DNA from: Bacteroidota bacterium
GTDB taxonomy: Bacteria; Bacteroidota; Bacteroidia; B-17B0; Aurantibacillaceae
Direction of reading: 5' to 3'
Assembly (NCBI GenBank): GCA_018267825.1
Contig: JAFDXR010000013.1
Coordinates: 260,070 to 324,069 of the forward strand
DNA: 64,000 bases
Numbering within the stretch: position 1 is the stretch's first letter; each line of letters begins with the position of its first letter. Of this stretch, positions 14,378 to 23,878 are shown piece by piece. The notes beneath the pieces were generated by a model, which was not told where the DNA came from, ran no database searches, and saw only the letters and a list, made by a program, of their open reading frames with translations. The position numbers and the translations under genes are program-made.

Positions 14378-16264
14378 ATGGGGCCATACACCAGACAGAT
14401 CAATGTACTATGCAAACGCCTGGCCTGGGTTTTTGTATTGTACAGTGTTTGCAGGATTCTGTTTTACCTGCTCAACAGGAGTTATTTTCAGAACCTGGGA
14501 TTTGGTGAATTTCTGTCGATCTGTTTTTATGGTCTTCGTTTCGATGCATTCAGCATCCTGGCTATTAACTCAGCTTATATTCTTTTCCTGAGTCTGCCTT
14601 TTCGTTTTGTATACTCGAATATCTACCAGGGTATATGGAAGTGGTGGTTCATTATTACCAATGCTATAGGGCTTCTGCTCAACTTCGTTGATTTCGCATA
14701 CTTTCCCTATACACAAAAGCGCACCACCTACGATGTATTCAACATGGCGTTCGGGGGGCAGTCGGAAATGGATAAACTCGTTCCTCTGTTCCTGAGAGAT
14801 TTCTGGTATGTGGTGATCATATACATAATCTGTGTGTGGGGATTGGTGAACCGTTATAACCGAATACAACTTTATTACGAAGAGCCTTTTAATTATAAAA
14901 TCAAAAACACTCTGAAATACCTCGTCACCTTCCTTATTGTTGCAGGCCTTACCACCCTTGGCATCCGCGGTGGCATGCAACGTGTACCGATAGGCATTGT
15001 GGATGGCGCAAAGTTTGCAAGTCCGCAGTTTATTCCCATTCTGTTCAATACACCGTTTTCCATTATAAAATCAGCGGAACTCAAAACCATCGAAGAATTA
15101 AGCCTGATGCCTGAAACGGAAGCTATCAAATACATCAACCCGGTTCACCCCGCCGACACAGGTACATTTAAACAGAAAAACATCTGTGTTATTATCCTGG
15201 AGAGTTTCTCCAAAGAATACACGGGAATCGGGAACCGCAGGAGCTATACGCCATTCCTCGACAGCCTCATGAAACAGTCGATGGTATTTACCAATGCTTA
15301 TTCCAATGGCAAAAAATCCATTGAAGGCATCCCTTCCATACTGGCATCCATGCCCAGCCTGATGGAAGATCCTTACCTGAATTCGTATTACAGCAACAAT
15401 GCCATACAGGCTCTGCCAAACCTGCTGAAGCAAAAAGGATACTACTCCGCCTTCTTTCATGGCGGCACCAACGGCACCATGAATTTTGATGCCTTCGCGA
15501 AAATTGCAGGATTTGATGCTTACTACGGCCGCAGCGAATATGGTAACGATGCCGACTATGATGGTCAATGGGGAATCTGGGATGAACCTTTCCTGCAGTA
15601 TACAGCCAAAAAAATCGGCGAATTCAAAGAGCCTTTTATGGTTTCATTTTTCACACTCAGCTCCCACCATCCTTACCAGGTACCCAAGCAGTATGCCGGA
15701 CGTTTCCCGAAAGGTACCCTCGAAGTACATGAGAGTATTGGTTATGCCGACTTCGCGCTTCGCCGTTTTTTTGAGGCTGCACAAAAAACGAGCTGGTTCA
15801 AAAACACTTTATTTGTCATTTCTCCCGATCATACCGGCATTTCGGAAGATCCGTATTATGCCAACCCCAAAGGACAATACAGCATTCCGATTGTGCTCTA
15901 CGATCCATCGGATGCCTTGAAGGGCACAGCCGGGCAATGCGTACAGCAGATCGATATCATGCCTGGCATATTGGATTATCTCAATTACGATCGTCCGTAT
16001 TTCAGTTTCGGAAAAAGCCTATTCGACACAAAGCATCCGTGTATTTATTACAACAATGGTAATTTCTACGTGGTGCATGATAGTTTATTCTACAGCATTA
16101 ATAGTTTTAAAGCAGACTATGTGGTGAACTATTATCGCGACAGTTTGATTCAAAATACAATCAAAGGGAAAAATCCTGTTGAAGATTTTTATACCGAACA
16201 ATATACCAAAGCCTTTGTACAAACCTATAATAACGCCATCATCCGGAACAAAACGCTGCCATAA
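14378..16264 (+). CDS. LTA synthase-like membrane sulfatase/phosphoglycerol transferase
   Basis: The 628-residue protein has about five N-terminal membrane helices (to about residue 200) and a periplasmic alkaline-phosphatase-superfamily domain. Metal and catalytic elements are IILESFSKEYTG, SNGKKSIEGIPSIL (the Ser is the likely nucleophile), FHGGTNGTMNF and VISPDHTG. The LtaS/OpgB/MdoB group transfers phosphoglycerol or phosphoethanolamine to glycans or lipids. In a Gram-negative it more likely modifies a surface glycan or lipid than makes lipoteichoic acid. It follows the M1-barrel gene by one base, so it belongs to the same transcript. Substrate unknown. Confidence 0.88.
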   Translation: MGPYTRQINVLCKRLAWVFVLYSVCRILFYLLNRSYFQNLGFGEFLSICFYGLRFDAFSILAINSAYILFLSLPFRFVYSNIYQGIWKWWFIITNAIGLLLNFVDFAYFPYTQKRTTYDVFNMAFGGQSEMDKLVPLFLRDFWYVVIIYIICVWGLVNRYNRIQLYYEEPFNYKIKNTLKYLVTFLIVAGLTTLGIRGGMQRVPIGIVDGAKFASPQFIPILFNTPFSIIKSAELKTIEELSLMPETEAIKYINPVHPADTGTFKQKNICVIILESFSKEYTGIGNRRSYTPFLDSLMKQSMVFTNAYSNGKKSIEGIPSILASMPSLMEDPYLNSYYSNNAIQALPNLLKQKGYYSAFFHGGTNGTMNFDAFAKIAGFDAYYGRSEYGNDADYDGQWGIWDEPFLQYTAKKIGEFKEPFMVSFFTLSSHHPYQVPKQYAGRFPKGTLEVHESIGYADFALRRFFEAAQKTSWFKNTLFVISPDHTGISEDPYYANPKGQYSIPIVLYDPSDALKGTAGQCVQQIDIMPGILDYLNYDRPYFSFGKSLFDTKHPCIYYNNGNFYVVHDSLFYSINSFKADYVVNYYRDSLIQNTIKGKNPVEDFYTEQYTKAFVQTYNNAIIRNKTLP

Positions 16265-16302
16265 ATCCGGGAGCATGTTCAGATTGATTAAATTTACAGG
16301 AT

Positions 16303-17256
16303 ATGAGTGAACCAATTATTGCGATAAAAAACGTCACCAAGCGCTATGCTACGCATACTGCGCTGAATGGGGTAAGCATGGATATTCCCGAAGGGAAAAT
16401 ATTCGGATTACTGGGGCCCAACGGTGCCGGTAAAACGTCCCTGATCCGGATCATTAACCAGATCACAGGTCCCGACAGCGGTGAAATTCTTTTTCACGGA
16501 AAACACCTTTCACAGGAACACATCGACCAGATTGGTTACCTGCCTGAGGAACGCGGGCTATACAAAAAAATGGCTGTTGGCGAGCAGGCTATGTACCTGG
16601 CACAACTGAAGGGCTTATCGAAAGCCGAAGCCAAAAAACGCCTGCAATACTGGTTCAAAAAATTTGATATTGATACCTGGTGGGATAAAAAAATTGAGGA
16701 ACTCAGCAAGGGGATGCAGCAAAAGGTACAGTTTATTGTCACGGTACTGCACGAACCCAAGCTGCTCATCCTCGATGAACCGTTCAGCGGTTTTGACCCG
16801 ATCAACGCTCAGCTTATTAAAAACGAAATTCTGGAGCTCAAACAAAAAGGAGCGACGATTATTTTTTCGACGCATAACATGGGAAGTGTTGAAGAACTCT
16901 GCGACCATATTGCCCTTATCAATAAAGCGGAGAAGGTGCTCGACGGCAGCGTAAAAGAAATCCGTAAAGCATACAGAACCAATACTTACAGAATTTCTTT
17001 CCGCGGGAACCTGATGGGCTTTACCAATGCCCTGTGGGCCGGGGCTGAATTGCTCGAAAAGAGCAGCGATGAAGACATACACCAGGTAACGGTGAAGCTG
17101 CTGCGCAACAACACGCCCAATCAGCTCTTACATGCGGTTATTGACCAGCATGAGATCATCTCTTTCAACGAACTGATCCCTTCCATGAACGACATTTTTA
17201 TTTCGGTGGTAGAGAAAAAGGAAACGATCAATACACAGAGTGCATATACGGAATAA
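16303..17256 (+). CDS. ABC transporter ATP-binding protein, NatA-like
   Basis: The 317-residue ATPase has Walker A GPNGAGKTS (38-46), the signature LSKGMQQK, Walker B LLILDEPFSGFD and the switch His in FSTHNM. A C-terminal extension of about 90 residues (from about 225) is typical of ABC-2 exporter ATPases of the NatA/DrrA kind. It is paired with the permease 43 bases downstream. Together they form an exporter, but the substrate cannot be read from the sequence. It starts 38 bases after the LTA-synthase-like gene and may share its transcript. Confidence 0.93.
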   Translation: MSEPIIAIKNVTKRYATHTALNGVSMDIPEGKIFGLLGPNGAGKTSLIRIINQITGPDSGEILFHGKHLSQEHIDQIGYLPEERGLYKKMAVGEQAMYLAQLKGLSKAEAKKRLQYWFKKFDIDTWWDKKIEELSKGMQQKVQFIVTVLHEPKLLILDEPFSGFDPINAQLIKNEILELKQKGATIIFSTHNMGSVEELCDHIALINKAEKVLDGSVKEIRKAYRTNTYRISFRGNLMGFTNALWAGAELLEKSSDEDIHQVTVKLLRNNTPNQLLHAVIDQHEIISFNELIPSMNDIFISVVEKKETINTQSAYTE

Positions 17257-17299
17257 GCAAATTCAAAAAAAAGATTCATAATTCCAAATAACAAAAAGG

Positions 17300-18643
17300 A
17301 TGAGGAAATTATTTTTAATTATACAACGTGAATATTTCAGCCGTGTTAAAAAGAAATCATTCATTATCATGACCCTCCTGGCACCGGTCCTGCTCGGGGG
17401 TATTTCGGTATTACCGGTGTGGCTGGCCATGCAGGAGCATACAGAACATAAGATACAGGTTATCGATCAGTCGGGAGCCTTTGTAGACCAGCTTCCGAAT
17501 AACCCGCAAATTTCTTTTTCGTATACCGATCAATCACTCGAACAGGCCAAGAAAGCTCTATACAAAAGTCCTTATGATATTATCATGGTTATTCCGCGCG
17601 AGATCCTGAATTCGACCAAAGCCGGACCAATCCTTTATTACAGGAGTCAGCCGGGCATCAGCACGGAGCAATATATCAGCAATACGCTGGAGAATATGCT
17701 CTTTGATTATAGGTTACAGGGCGACAGCATCGACATCAGTAAACTGGATAAGGCGCGCCGGCATGTGGCTGTATCAACTATTAAGGTAAATGAGACGGGC
17801 AAGGATGAAAAAACAAATACATCCACCAACATGGCCATTGGTTATGCGTTTGCACTTATTATTTACCTCATGATCTTTTTATATGGAGCCCAGGTGATGC
17901 GTGGTGTTATTGAAGAGAAGTCGAACCGGATCATTGAGTTGATGATCTCCTCGGTGAAGCCTTTTCAGCTGATGCTCGGGAAAATTCTGGGCGTAGCACT
18001 CGTGGGGCTCACACAGTTCCTGGCCTGGATCATTCTTACGGTTATTATCAGCGGAGCCTTAAGCGGTGTTGTTCTAAAAGATGCCATTGCCGATAAGGCC
18101 AAGCACGAGGCACAGATGGAAAAAGCCTATAAAGATGACCTGACCGCGAATCTTGACAAGGTGAAACCCATGAATACCCGTTATGAAGCCCTTCAGTTAT
18201 TAGCACAGATCGACCGTGTCGATAAAAATGAGTTGCTGGGTTGTTTTGCTTTTTACTTCCTGTTCGGCTACCTGCTGTACGCAGGTTTATTTGCCGCCAT
18301 TGGCTCTGCAGTCGACAATGATGCCGACACGCAACAGTTTATGTTGCCTGTAACCATTCCGCTGATTTTCAGTTTCGTTATTTCGTTTGCGGTCATGAGC
18401 GAACCGGATGGTATGATGGCCAGGGTGTTTTCGATGATTCCGCTTACTTCCCCGATTGTGATGATGGTACGGATGCCGTTTGGTGTGTCTGCCTGGGAAG
18501 TTGCTGTTTCCATGCTTTTACTGCTGGCAGGCTTCTTTTTCTTTACCTGGCTGGCCGGAAAAATATACCGGACGGGCATTTTAATGTATGGGAAAAAGGC
18601 CAGCTGGAAAGAGCTCGGAAAATGGCTATTCTACAAATCCTGA
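17300..18643 (+). CDS. ABC-2 type transporter permease, NatB-like
   Basis: The 447-residue protein has one N-terminal helix (about 22-43), a periplasmic domain of about 130 residues (HKIQVIDQSGAFVDQL onwards), then five or six further helices. It carries the ABC-2 family motif EEKSNRIIELMISSVKPFQL just after the second helix. An extra soluble insert sits around residues 255-300. It is the membrane half of the exporter whose ATPase is encoded immediately upstream. NatAB of Bacillus exports sodium, but members have many substrates, so I leave it open. Confidence 0.9.
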   Translation: MRKLFLIIQREYFSRVKKKSFIIMTLLAPVLLGGISVLPVWLAMQEHTEHKIQVIDQSGAFVDQLPNNPQISFSYTDQSLEQAKKALYKSPYDIIMVIPREILNSTKAGPILYYRSQPGISTEQYISNTLENMLFDYRLQGDSIDISKLDKARRHVAVSTIKVNETGKDEKTNTSTNMAIGYAFALIIYLMIFLYGAQVMRGVIEEKSNRIIELMISSVKPFQLMLGKILGVALVGLTQFLAWIILTVIISGALSGVVLKDAIADKAKHEAQMEKAYKDDLTANLDKVKPMNTRYEALQLLAQIDRVDKNELLGCFAFYFLFGYLLYAGLFAAIGSAVDNDADTQQFMLPVTIPLIFSFVISFAVMSEPDGMMARVFSMIPLTSPIVMMVRMPFGVSAWEVAVSMLLLLAGFFFFTWLAGKIYRTGILMYGKKASWKELGKWLFYKS

Positions 18644-18721
18644 GAACTAAACCGCTTTTGATTTGTTTTACCTGTATTCCCTACATGGTAAATTTTAACA
18701 TAAACACTGAACAATCTGCTT

Positions 18722-19657
18722 ATGACATTTGCTGTTATAGACCTGGGAACGAATACGTTCAACCTGCTTATTGGCACCAGCGGGCCTGATAACACATTTA
18801 ATAAACTGTACAACACCAAAATACCGGTTAAACTGGGAGAAGGCGCTATTAACTCGGGATATATTGCCGAAATCCCTTACCAGAGGGGGATTCAGGCGCT
18901 TTGCGAATACCGTAAAACACTCGACGAATATAAAGTCAGTAAAACCTACGCCTTTGCGACCTCTGCCATTCGCAGTGCACACAATGGTAGGCAATTTATA
19001 CATGATGCCAAACAAAAAGCAGGCATTGATGTAACGGTGATCAATGGCAATGAAGAAGCAGAACTTATTTATTATGGCAATCGCATGGCCGTTGACCTTT
19101 CAGGTCCTCCGTCGGTGATTATGGATATTGGCGGAGGGAGTAATGAATTTATTATCTGCGACGATAAAAATATTTTCTGGAAACATAGCTTTAAGCTGGG
19201 AGCGGCAAGACTGCTCGAAAAATTCAAACCCTCCGACCCCATTACTCCGGCCGAAATAGAAAATTTCAATAACTACCTGCGCAAAGAAATGGAACCTCTG
19301 ACCGAAGCCATTGAGAAATACAAACCCGTGAATCTTGTTGGCTCATCGGGGGCTTTTGAGAGCCTCGTGGATATGATTGCCGGGAAATTTGATACCAAAC
19401 CGACCAATGAAACAGATACAGAGTACATTGTGAACTGCCAGCATTACAAAGCCGTTACCGATATGATCATAGCTTCTACACTCGAGGAACGGCGAAACAT
19501 TAAAGGACTTATCGAAATGCGGGTGGATATGATGGTCATTTCCTGCCTGCTCATTGATTTTATGTTTAAGGAGTATCCTTTAAAACATCTGCGCGTTTCA
19601 ACCTATTCCTTAAAAGAAGGCGTTATCAGCCGGAACCTGGGCCTGAACGGACTTTAA
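18722..19657 (+). CDS. Ppx/GppA family phosphatase (exopolyphosphatase-like)
   Basis: The 311-residue protein has the two phosphate-binding loops of the actin-like ASKHA fold: AVIDLGTNTFNLLIG near the N-terminus and VIMDIGGGSNEFIICD near residue 140. VGSSGAFESL is the adenosine-loop region. It lacks the C-terminal HD-like domain of long enterobacterial Ppx, which is usual for Bacteroidota. Members hydrolyse inorganic polyphosphate or pppGpp, and which of these cannot be decided here. It follows the ABC permease by 78 bases and faces the LRR gene across 33 bases. Confidence 0.92.
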   Translation: MTFAVIDLGTNTFNLLIGTSGPDNTFNKLYNTKIPVKLGEGAINSGYIAEIPYQRGIQALCEYRKTLDEYKVSKTYAFATSAIRSAHNGRQFIHDAKQKAGIDVTVINGNEEAELIYYGNRMAVDLSGPPSVIMDIGGGSNEFIICDDKNIFWKHSFKLGAARLLEKFKPSDPITPAEIENFNNYLRKEMEPLTEAIEKYKPVNLVGSSGAFESLVDMIAGKFDTKPTNETDTEYIVNCQHYKAVTDMIIASTLEERRNIKGLIEMRVDMMVISCLLIDFMFKEYPLKHLRVSTYSLKEGVISRNLGLNGL

Positions 19658-19690
19658 AGCATTTATCATCTGAAGTTTTTGAAACCGGAA

Positions 19691-20581
19691 TTAGTTCTGG
19701 GTCGGTTTCTCTTCTTTCACCGGATCGTAGCGAATTTCGCAGCCGGGCAACAGGGCTTTCAGGATATCAATCTCATCTTTCGAAAAATGATTTCCCCGGA
19801 TATCAAGCAGAGCGAGGTTTTCCATCAGGCAAATGGTGTCCGGCAGCTTCTCCAGGTTATTTGCTTTTACGGATAAAAGCCTCAGGTTTGGCGCCTTATA
19901 AATATCCCTCGGAATCTCTGAAAGGTGATTCGCATCCAGCACAAGAACTTCCAGGTTCTGGAAGCGTTCGAAATGGCGCGTGAGGTAAAACATATTGACA
20001 TTGGTGAGATTGAGATATTTCAATCCGGTAAGTCTAAATACTTCTTTTGGAAAACTGTCGAGCACGCAGTTCTCAATCGTCAGATCTGTCAGTGTTTTCA
20101 GATACCGCATGGTAGTCGGTAAATGCAGGGTATCGTTGGTAGACGATATTTTCAATGTTTTTAATCGCGACAGGTAAGCAATTTCCGAAGGAATGCTGTC
20201 TATTTTAGCACCGAAAAATTCGAGGTAATTGAGATTATAGAGTTTTTTCAGATCGGGTGGAAAGCTGGTAAACTCATTGTTGTAGCTGGCAAAGTACAAA
20301 AGGTTTGTCAGTTCGCAGAAGTCTTTGGGATATTCCTTGATCTCATTCCCGCTGAGTTTCAGGGCCTGCAGGCTTTTGAGTTTTCCTATTTTGGCAAAAT
20401 ACTTCGGATCCAGTTTCTTGTAACTCAGGTCCATTTTATACACGCCTGTTTCAATATCCAGTGCCAGCTTCAGATCGGTGTATACCTGTGAGCCAAAAGG
20501 CCCGTATTTGTCAAATTCGTTCTGAGCCTTTATTACAAAGGAAGCCAGGGCAGTCGCTATCAGGAGCAGGTAACGCATCAA
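19691..20581 (-). CDS. Secreted leucine-rich-repeat protein
   Basis: The 296-residue protein has a signal peptide (residues 1-19) and about eight bacterial-type leucine-rich repeats of about 23 residues. Examples are LQALKLSGNEIKEYP, LNYLEFFGAKIDSIP, LEVLVLDANHLSEIP and LRLLSVKANNLEKLP. The Pro ending each unit is the typical LxxLP signature. LRR solenoids bind proteins or glycans, and no enzymatic domain is attached. There is no visible T9SS sorting domain, so it is probably periplasmic. It is transcribed alone from a promoter very close to its start. Confidence 0.85.
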   Translation of the reverse strand: MMRYLLLIATALASFVIKAQNEFDKYGPFGSQVYTDLKLALDIETGVYKMDLSYKKLDPKYFAKIGKLKSLQALKLSGNEIKEYPKDFCELTNLLYFASYNNEFTSFPPDLKKLYNLNYLEFFGAKIDSIPSEIAYLSRLKTLKISSTNDTLHLPTTMRYLKTLTDLTIENCVLDSFPKEVFRLTGLKYLNLTNVNMFYLTRHFERFQNLEVLVLDANHLSEIPRDIYKAPNLRLLSVKANNLEKLPDTICLMENLALLDIRGNHFSKDEIDILKALLPGCEIRYDPVKEEKPTQN

Positions 20582-20591
20582 TACGAATATA

Positions 20592-20599
20592 CAAAAATA
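20592..20599 (-). promoter_or_regulatory. -7 box TATTTTTG (followed by TATA) of the LRR gene
   Basis: On the minus strand TATTTTTG matches TAnnTTTG and is directly followed by TATA. The predicted transcription start is about 7 bases before the ATG at 20581. Confidence 0.5.
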
Positions 20600-20697
20600 T
20601 CATGGCCCGGATAAAATATTGTTTATGTTCCGGGCGGGTTCATTCACTAATTTACTTCAGCATTCATTAACATCAAAAAATTCTTAATTTTACAGAG

Positions 20698-22584
20698 ATG
20701 CACAGGATACTCACTTATTTCTGGAAATATAATCTGCCCCGCTGGTCAATTCTTGTGATTGATCTTTTGATCTGTGCTTTTTCACTGACCCTGGCCTTTT
20801 TCCTGCGTTTCAACTTTGCATCCATTCCGGAAGCCGATCTTAAAAATTTTCCGGCCGGATACAGCATTCTCCTGGCAGTTCGTCTTTGCTTTTTCCTGAT
20901 CATTAAAACGTATAAAGGAGTTATTCGTTACACCGGTTCCAAGGATGTAGCCCGCATTTTTATTGCTGTAGCCAGCGGCAGCGCCGTTATTTTCGCCATC
21001 AATATCATCTCCAGGTATTTTATTACAGGGTCTTATATTATCCCCCACTCTGTGGTTATTATTGATGCCCTCATTACCATGTTTATTATGATCAGTTCGC
21101 GGCTGGCCATGAAAGCGATCTATTTTGAAAATAAAAATCCGGAGCGCGAAAAAACCCAGGTGATCATTTATGGTGCTGGTGAAGCAGGTATAATTACCAA
21201 ACGTACGCTTGACCGCGATGTGGCTGTGCGCTACAAAGTTGTGGGGTTTGTGGATGATGATGAGAAGAAGAAAGGCCGGAGCCTCGAAGGGGTATTTATT
21301 TACCCGGTGTCAAAGCTCTCAGAACTTGTCAAAGACAACCAGGTTGAAACACTTATTATCAGTATTCAGAACCTGAAACCCGAAAAGAAAAACGCCATTA
21401 TTGACGAATGCCTGCAATTGGGTGTGCGCGTTCTGAATGTGCCACCGGTAGCTAAATGGATCAATGGTGAATTGAGTTTTAACCAGATCAAGAATATCAA
21501 TATTGAAGAACTTCTGGAGCGTGATTCCATCAGGCTGGATACAGACCTGATTAATGAGCAGCTCAGCGGAAAAACCATTTTGATTACCGGGGCTGCAGGA
21601 TCTATAGGCAGCGAACTGGCCAGACAGTGTCTCAGGTTTAACCCGAAACTACTGGTGCTGCTCGATCAGGCAGAAAGCCCGTTGCATGAACTGGAGCTGG
21701 AGTTTGCCGAGAAAAAAACACCTGTAAATTACGAAGTGGTCATTGGCGATGTGCGCAACCACGAACGTATGACCAATGTTTTCAATACCTTCCGTCCTTC
21801 TGTTGTTTTCCATGCGGCTGCATATAAGCATGTACCAATGATGGAAAACAACCCTTCGGAAAGTGTTTTGACCAACGTACTAGGAACCAAAATCACAGCC
21901 GATCTTTCGGCAGAGTTTGGTGTCGATAAATTTGTGATGATCTCTACCGATAAAGCTGTAAATCCAACCAATGTGATGGGTGCTTCCAAACGCATTGCGG
22001 AGATCTATACACAAAGTCTTGGAAAATCCTCACACACAAAGTTTGTTACCACACGTTTCGGAAATGTATTGGGCTCCAATGGCTCTGTTATTCCGCGTTT
22101 CAAGCGACAGATCGAAGCCGGCGGCCCTATTACGATTACACACCCCGACATTACACGTTTCTTCATGACCATACCGGAAGCCTGCCAGCTTGTGCTTGAG
22201 GCAGGATGTATGGGAAAAGGGGGGGAAATTTTTGTTTTCGACATGGGCACTTCCGTGAAGATTGTGGACCTGGCCCGGAAGATGATCAAACTCTCGGGGC
22301 TGCAGGAAGACCGCGATATTAAAATTGTATACACCGGGTTACGCCCGGGCGAAAAGCTATATGAAGAATTGCTGGCCAGTGCTGAAAACACATTATCGAC
22401 ACACCATAAACAGATCCTTATCGGCAAAGTGCGTGAATACCCCTTCAATGAGGTATCTACATTTATCAGTGAACTGATCAAACTTTTCGACACACAGAAC
22501 AATGCATTGATCGTATCGAAAATGAAGGAACTTGTTCCTGAATTTATCAGCAACAATTCCGTTTTCGAGAAGCTCGACAAATAA
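20698..22584 (+). CDS. CapD/FlaA1-type nucleoside-diphosphate-sugar 4,6-dehydratase/epimerase
   Basis: The 628-residue protein has four N-terminal membrane helices (to about residue 150), a CoA-binding-like Rossmann domain (VIIYGAGEAG) and a catalytic SDR domain. The SDR domain has the NAD loop ITGAAGSIGSELARQ and the active-site region ISTDKAVNPTNVMGASKR. This is the membrane-bound WbpM/PglF family, which makes UDP-4-keto-6-deoxy sugars from UDP-GlcNAc for capsule, O-antigen or glycoprotein glycans. The length is full. It stands alone here, without a polysaccharide cluster; rfbA lies about 37 kb away. Confidence 0.92.
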   Translation: MHRILTYFWKYNLPRWSILVIDLLICAFSLTLAFFLRFNFASIPEADLKNFPAGYSILLAVRLCFFLIIKTYKGVIRYTGSKDVARIFIAVASGSAVIFAINIISRYFITGSYIIPHSVVIIDALITMFIMISSRLAMKAIYFENKNPEREKTQVIIYGAGEAGIITKRTLDRDVAVRYKVVGFVDDDEKKKGRSLEGVFIYPVSKLSELVKDNQVETLIISIQNLKPEKKNAIIDECLQLGVRVLNVPPVAKWINGELSFNQIKNINIEELLERDSIRLDTDLINEQLSGKTILITGAAGSIGSELARQCLRFNPKLLVLLDQAESPLHELELEFAEKKTPVNYEVVIGDVRNHERMTNVFNTFRPSVVFHAAAYKHVPMMENNPSESVLTNVLGTKITADLSAEFGVDKFVMISTDKAVNPTNVMGASKRIAEIYTQSLGKSSHTKFVTTRFGNVLGSNGSVIPRFKRQIEAGGPITITHPDITRFFMTIPEACQLVLEAGCMGKGGEIFVFDMGTSVKIVDLARKMIKLSGLQEDRDIKIVYTGLRPGEKLYEELLASAENTLSTHHKQILIGKVREYPFNEVSTFISELIKLFDTQNNALIVSKMKELVPEFISNNSVFEKLDK

Positions 22585-22600
22585 ATCTGAACCCAAGGCT

Positions 22601-23521
22601 CTAAGGGCGGTTTAGCTCATACGCCAATGCCTTTTCCAGAGAGGGATATTGAAACACAAAGCCCGCTTCCAGGAGTCGCTTTACATCTACAGCAGAGCCT
22701 TCCAGCACCACATTTCCCATTTCGCCAAACATAGCACGGAGTACAAAAGCAGGAACAGCCGGTGCGATAAAAGGCCTGCGCAGGGCTTTGGCGAGTTGCT
22801 TCGAGAATTCGCGGTTCCTTACAGGTTCCGGTGATGCCGCATTGTATATACCCTGCATGGCAGGATTGAACAGCGATTGAAATAAAATTTCACTCATATC
22901 ATCAATATGAATCCAGGGCATGTATTGCCGGCCACTTCCGATCGGGGAACCGAGTCCCCACTGAAACAATGGGACCATACGCTTCAGTGCACCACCGTCT
23001 TTGCTGAGTACAACACCAATCCTGATCACACAATGCCTCTCTGAAAATTCATTTGCACGTACATACGTATTTTCCCAGGCCCGGCAACACTGTACCAAAA
23101 AATCGCTGGTCACAGGCTTGTCATCTTCTTTAAACATATGATCGGATGTGACCATGCCGTAATAACCAACAGCAGAGCCACCCGTGAATGCTTTCAGGCG
23201 AATGCCCTGTTTCCGGATTTCGGATTCCAGCAATTGCATGCTTTTTATTCGCGAAGCAAGCACCTCCTGCTTTACAGCATCTGTCCAGCGATGCTCAGCA
23301 ATGCCGGAACCCGCCAGGTGTACAACATATTCAACACCATGAAGGGCTTCGGGATCCATTTCACCTTTATTGACATTCCATGTAAATGTGCTCACACCCG
23401 GGACTGATGAGGATTTTGCACTGCGTGACAGCAATACAACAGGATGACCGGCTGAAAGCAGTTTTTTTGTGAGGGCTTTTCCCAACAGACCGGTTCCGCC
23501 GGTTATTAATACTTTTGACAT
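22601..23521 (-). CDS. TIGR01777 / SDR39U1 family NAD-dependent epimerase
   Basis: I set the start at 23521 (MSKVLITGGTGLLGKAL, 306 residues), because the longer frame to 23641 would run through the divergent promoter and the start of the ferredoxin gene. The N-terminal loop GGTGLLG binds NAD(P). GGSAVGYYG, WENTYV and RIGVVLSKDGGAL are hallmarks of this short-chain-dehydrogenase subgroup (YfcH/SDR39U1). The last 50 residues form the family's DUF1731 region. The substrate is unknown for the whole group. It is divergent from the ferredoxin gene with only 33 bases between the starts. Confidence 0.9.
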   Translation of the reverse strand: MSKVLITGGTGLLGKALTKKLLSAGHPVVLLSRSAKSSSVPGVSTFTWNVNKGEMDPEALHGVEYVVHLAGSGIAEHRWTDAVKQEVLASRIKSMQLLESEIRKQGIRLKAFTGGSAVGYYGMVTSDHMFKEDDKPVTSDFLVQCCRAWENTYVRANEFSERHCVIRIGVVLSKDGGALKRMVPLFQWGLGSPIGSGRQYMPWIHIDDMSEILFQSLFNPAMQGIYNAASPEPVRNREFSKQLAKALRRPFIAPAVPAFVLRAMFGEMGNVVLEGSAVDVKRLLEAGFVFQYPSLEKALAYELNRP

Positions 23522-23531
23522 ATTTCCTATA

Positions 23532-23539
23532 CAAATATC
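23532..23539 (-). promoter_or_regulatory. -7-like box GATATTTG (followed by TATA) of the epimerase gene
   Basis: One mismatch to TAnnTTTG on the minus strand, directly followed by TATA as in three other promoters here. The predicted leader is about 7 bases. Confidence 0.35.
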
Positions 23540-23542
23540 CTT

Positions 23543-23550
23543 TAAATTTG
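23543..23550 (+). promoter_or_regulatory. -7 box TAAATTTG of the ferredoxin operon
   Basis: This exact match ends four bases before the ATG at 23555. A normal start site would fall on or next to the start codon, giving a leaderless message. Confidence 0.45.
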
Positions 23551-23554
23551 TTGG

Positions 23555-23878
23555 ATGGAAAACAAAATTTACGATGTCCACATTTTCGTATGCACCAATC
23601 AACGCAGTGGCGGCGAACGCCTCAGTTGCGGCGATGCGCATGGCATGGAGCTGGTGAACGAATTCAAGAAGCAGTTGAAAGACCTCCGTGTAGAGCTGAA
23701 AACCCGAGCCCAGAGAGCCGGATGTTTAGGCATTTGTGATTTTGGACCGACGATTGCCATCTACCCCGAAGGCACATTTTATGTGGGTGTACAAAAAAAC
23801 GACGTAAAAGAAATCATCGAATCGCACATCCTGCAGCACAAGCCTGTTGAACGCCTTCTATTAAAAGCCAAACCCTGA
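23555..23878 (+). CDS. Thioredoxin-like [2Fe-2S] ferredoxin
   Basis: The 107-residue protein has four cysteines, Cys13, Cys25, Cys57 and Cys61, in the pattern C-x11-C-x31-C-x3-C of thioredoxin-fold [2Fe-2S] ferredoxins. Typical surroundings are HIFVCTN and GCLGICDFGPTIAIYPEG. Such proteins carry electrons, as the NuoE domain of complex I does, but free-standing members have no fixed partner. It starts an operon in which the next gene overlaps by one base and the third by four bases. Confidence 0.9.
   Translation: MENKIYDVHIFVCTNQRSGGERLSCGDAHGMELVNEFKKQLKDLRVELKTRAQRAGCLGICDFGPTIAIYPEGTFYVGVQKNDVKEIIESHILQHKPVERLLLKAKP

Noticed and set aside
23522..23641. N-terminal extension of the SDR39U1 epimerase to 23641
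   Set aside because: It would cross the divergent promoter and the ferredoxin start, and the family starts at the GGTGLLG region that the 23521 start gives.
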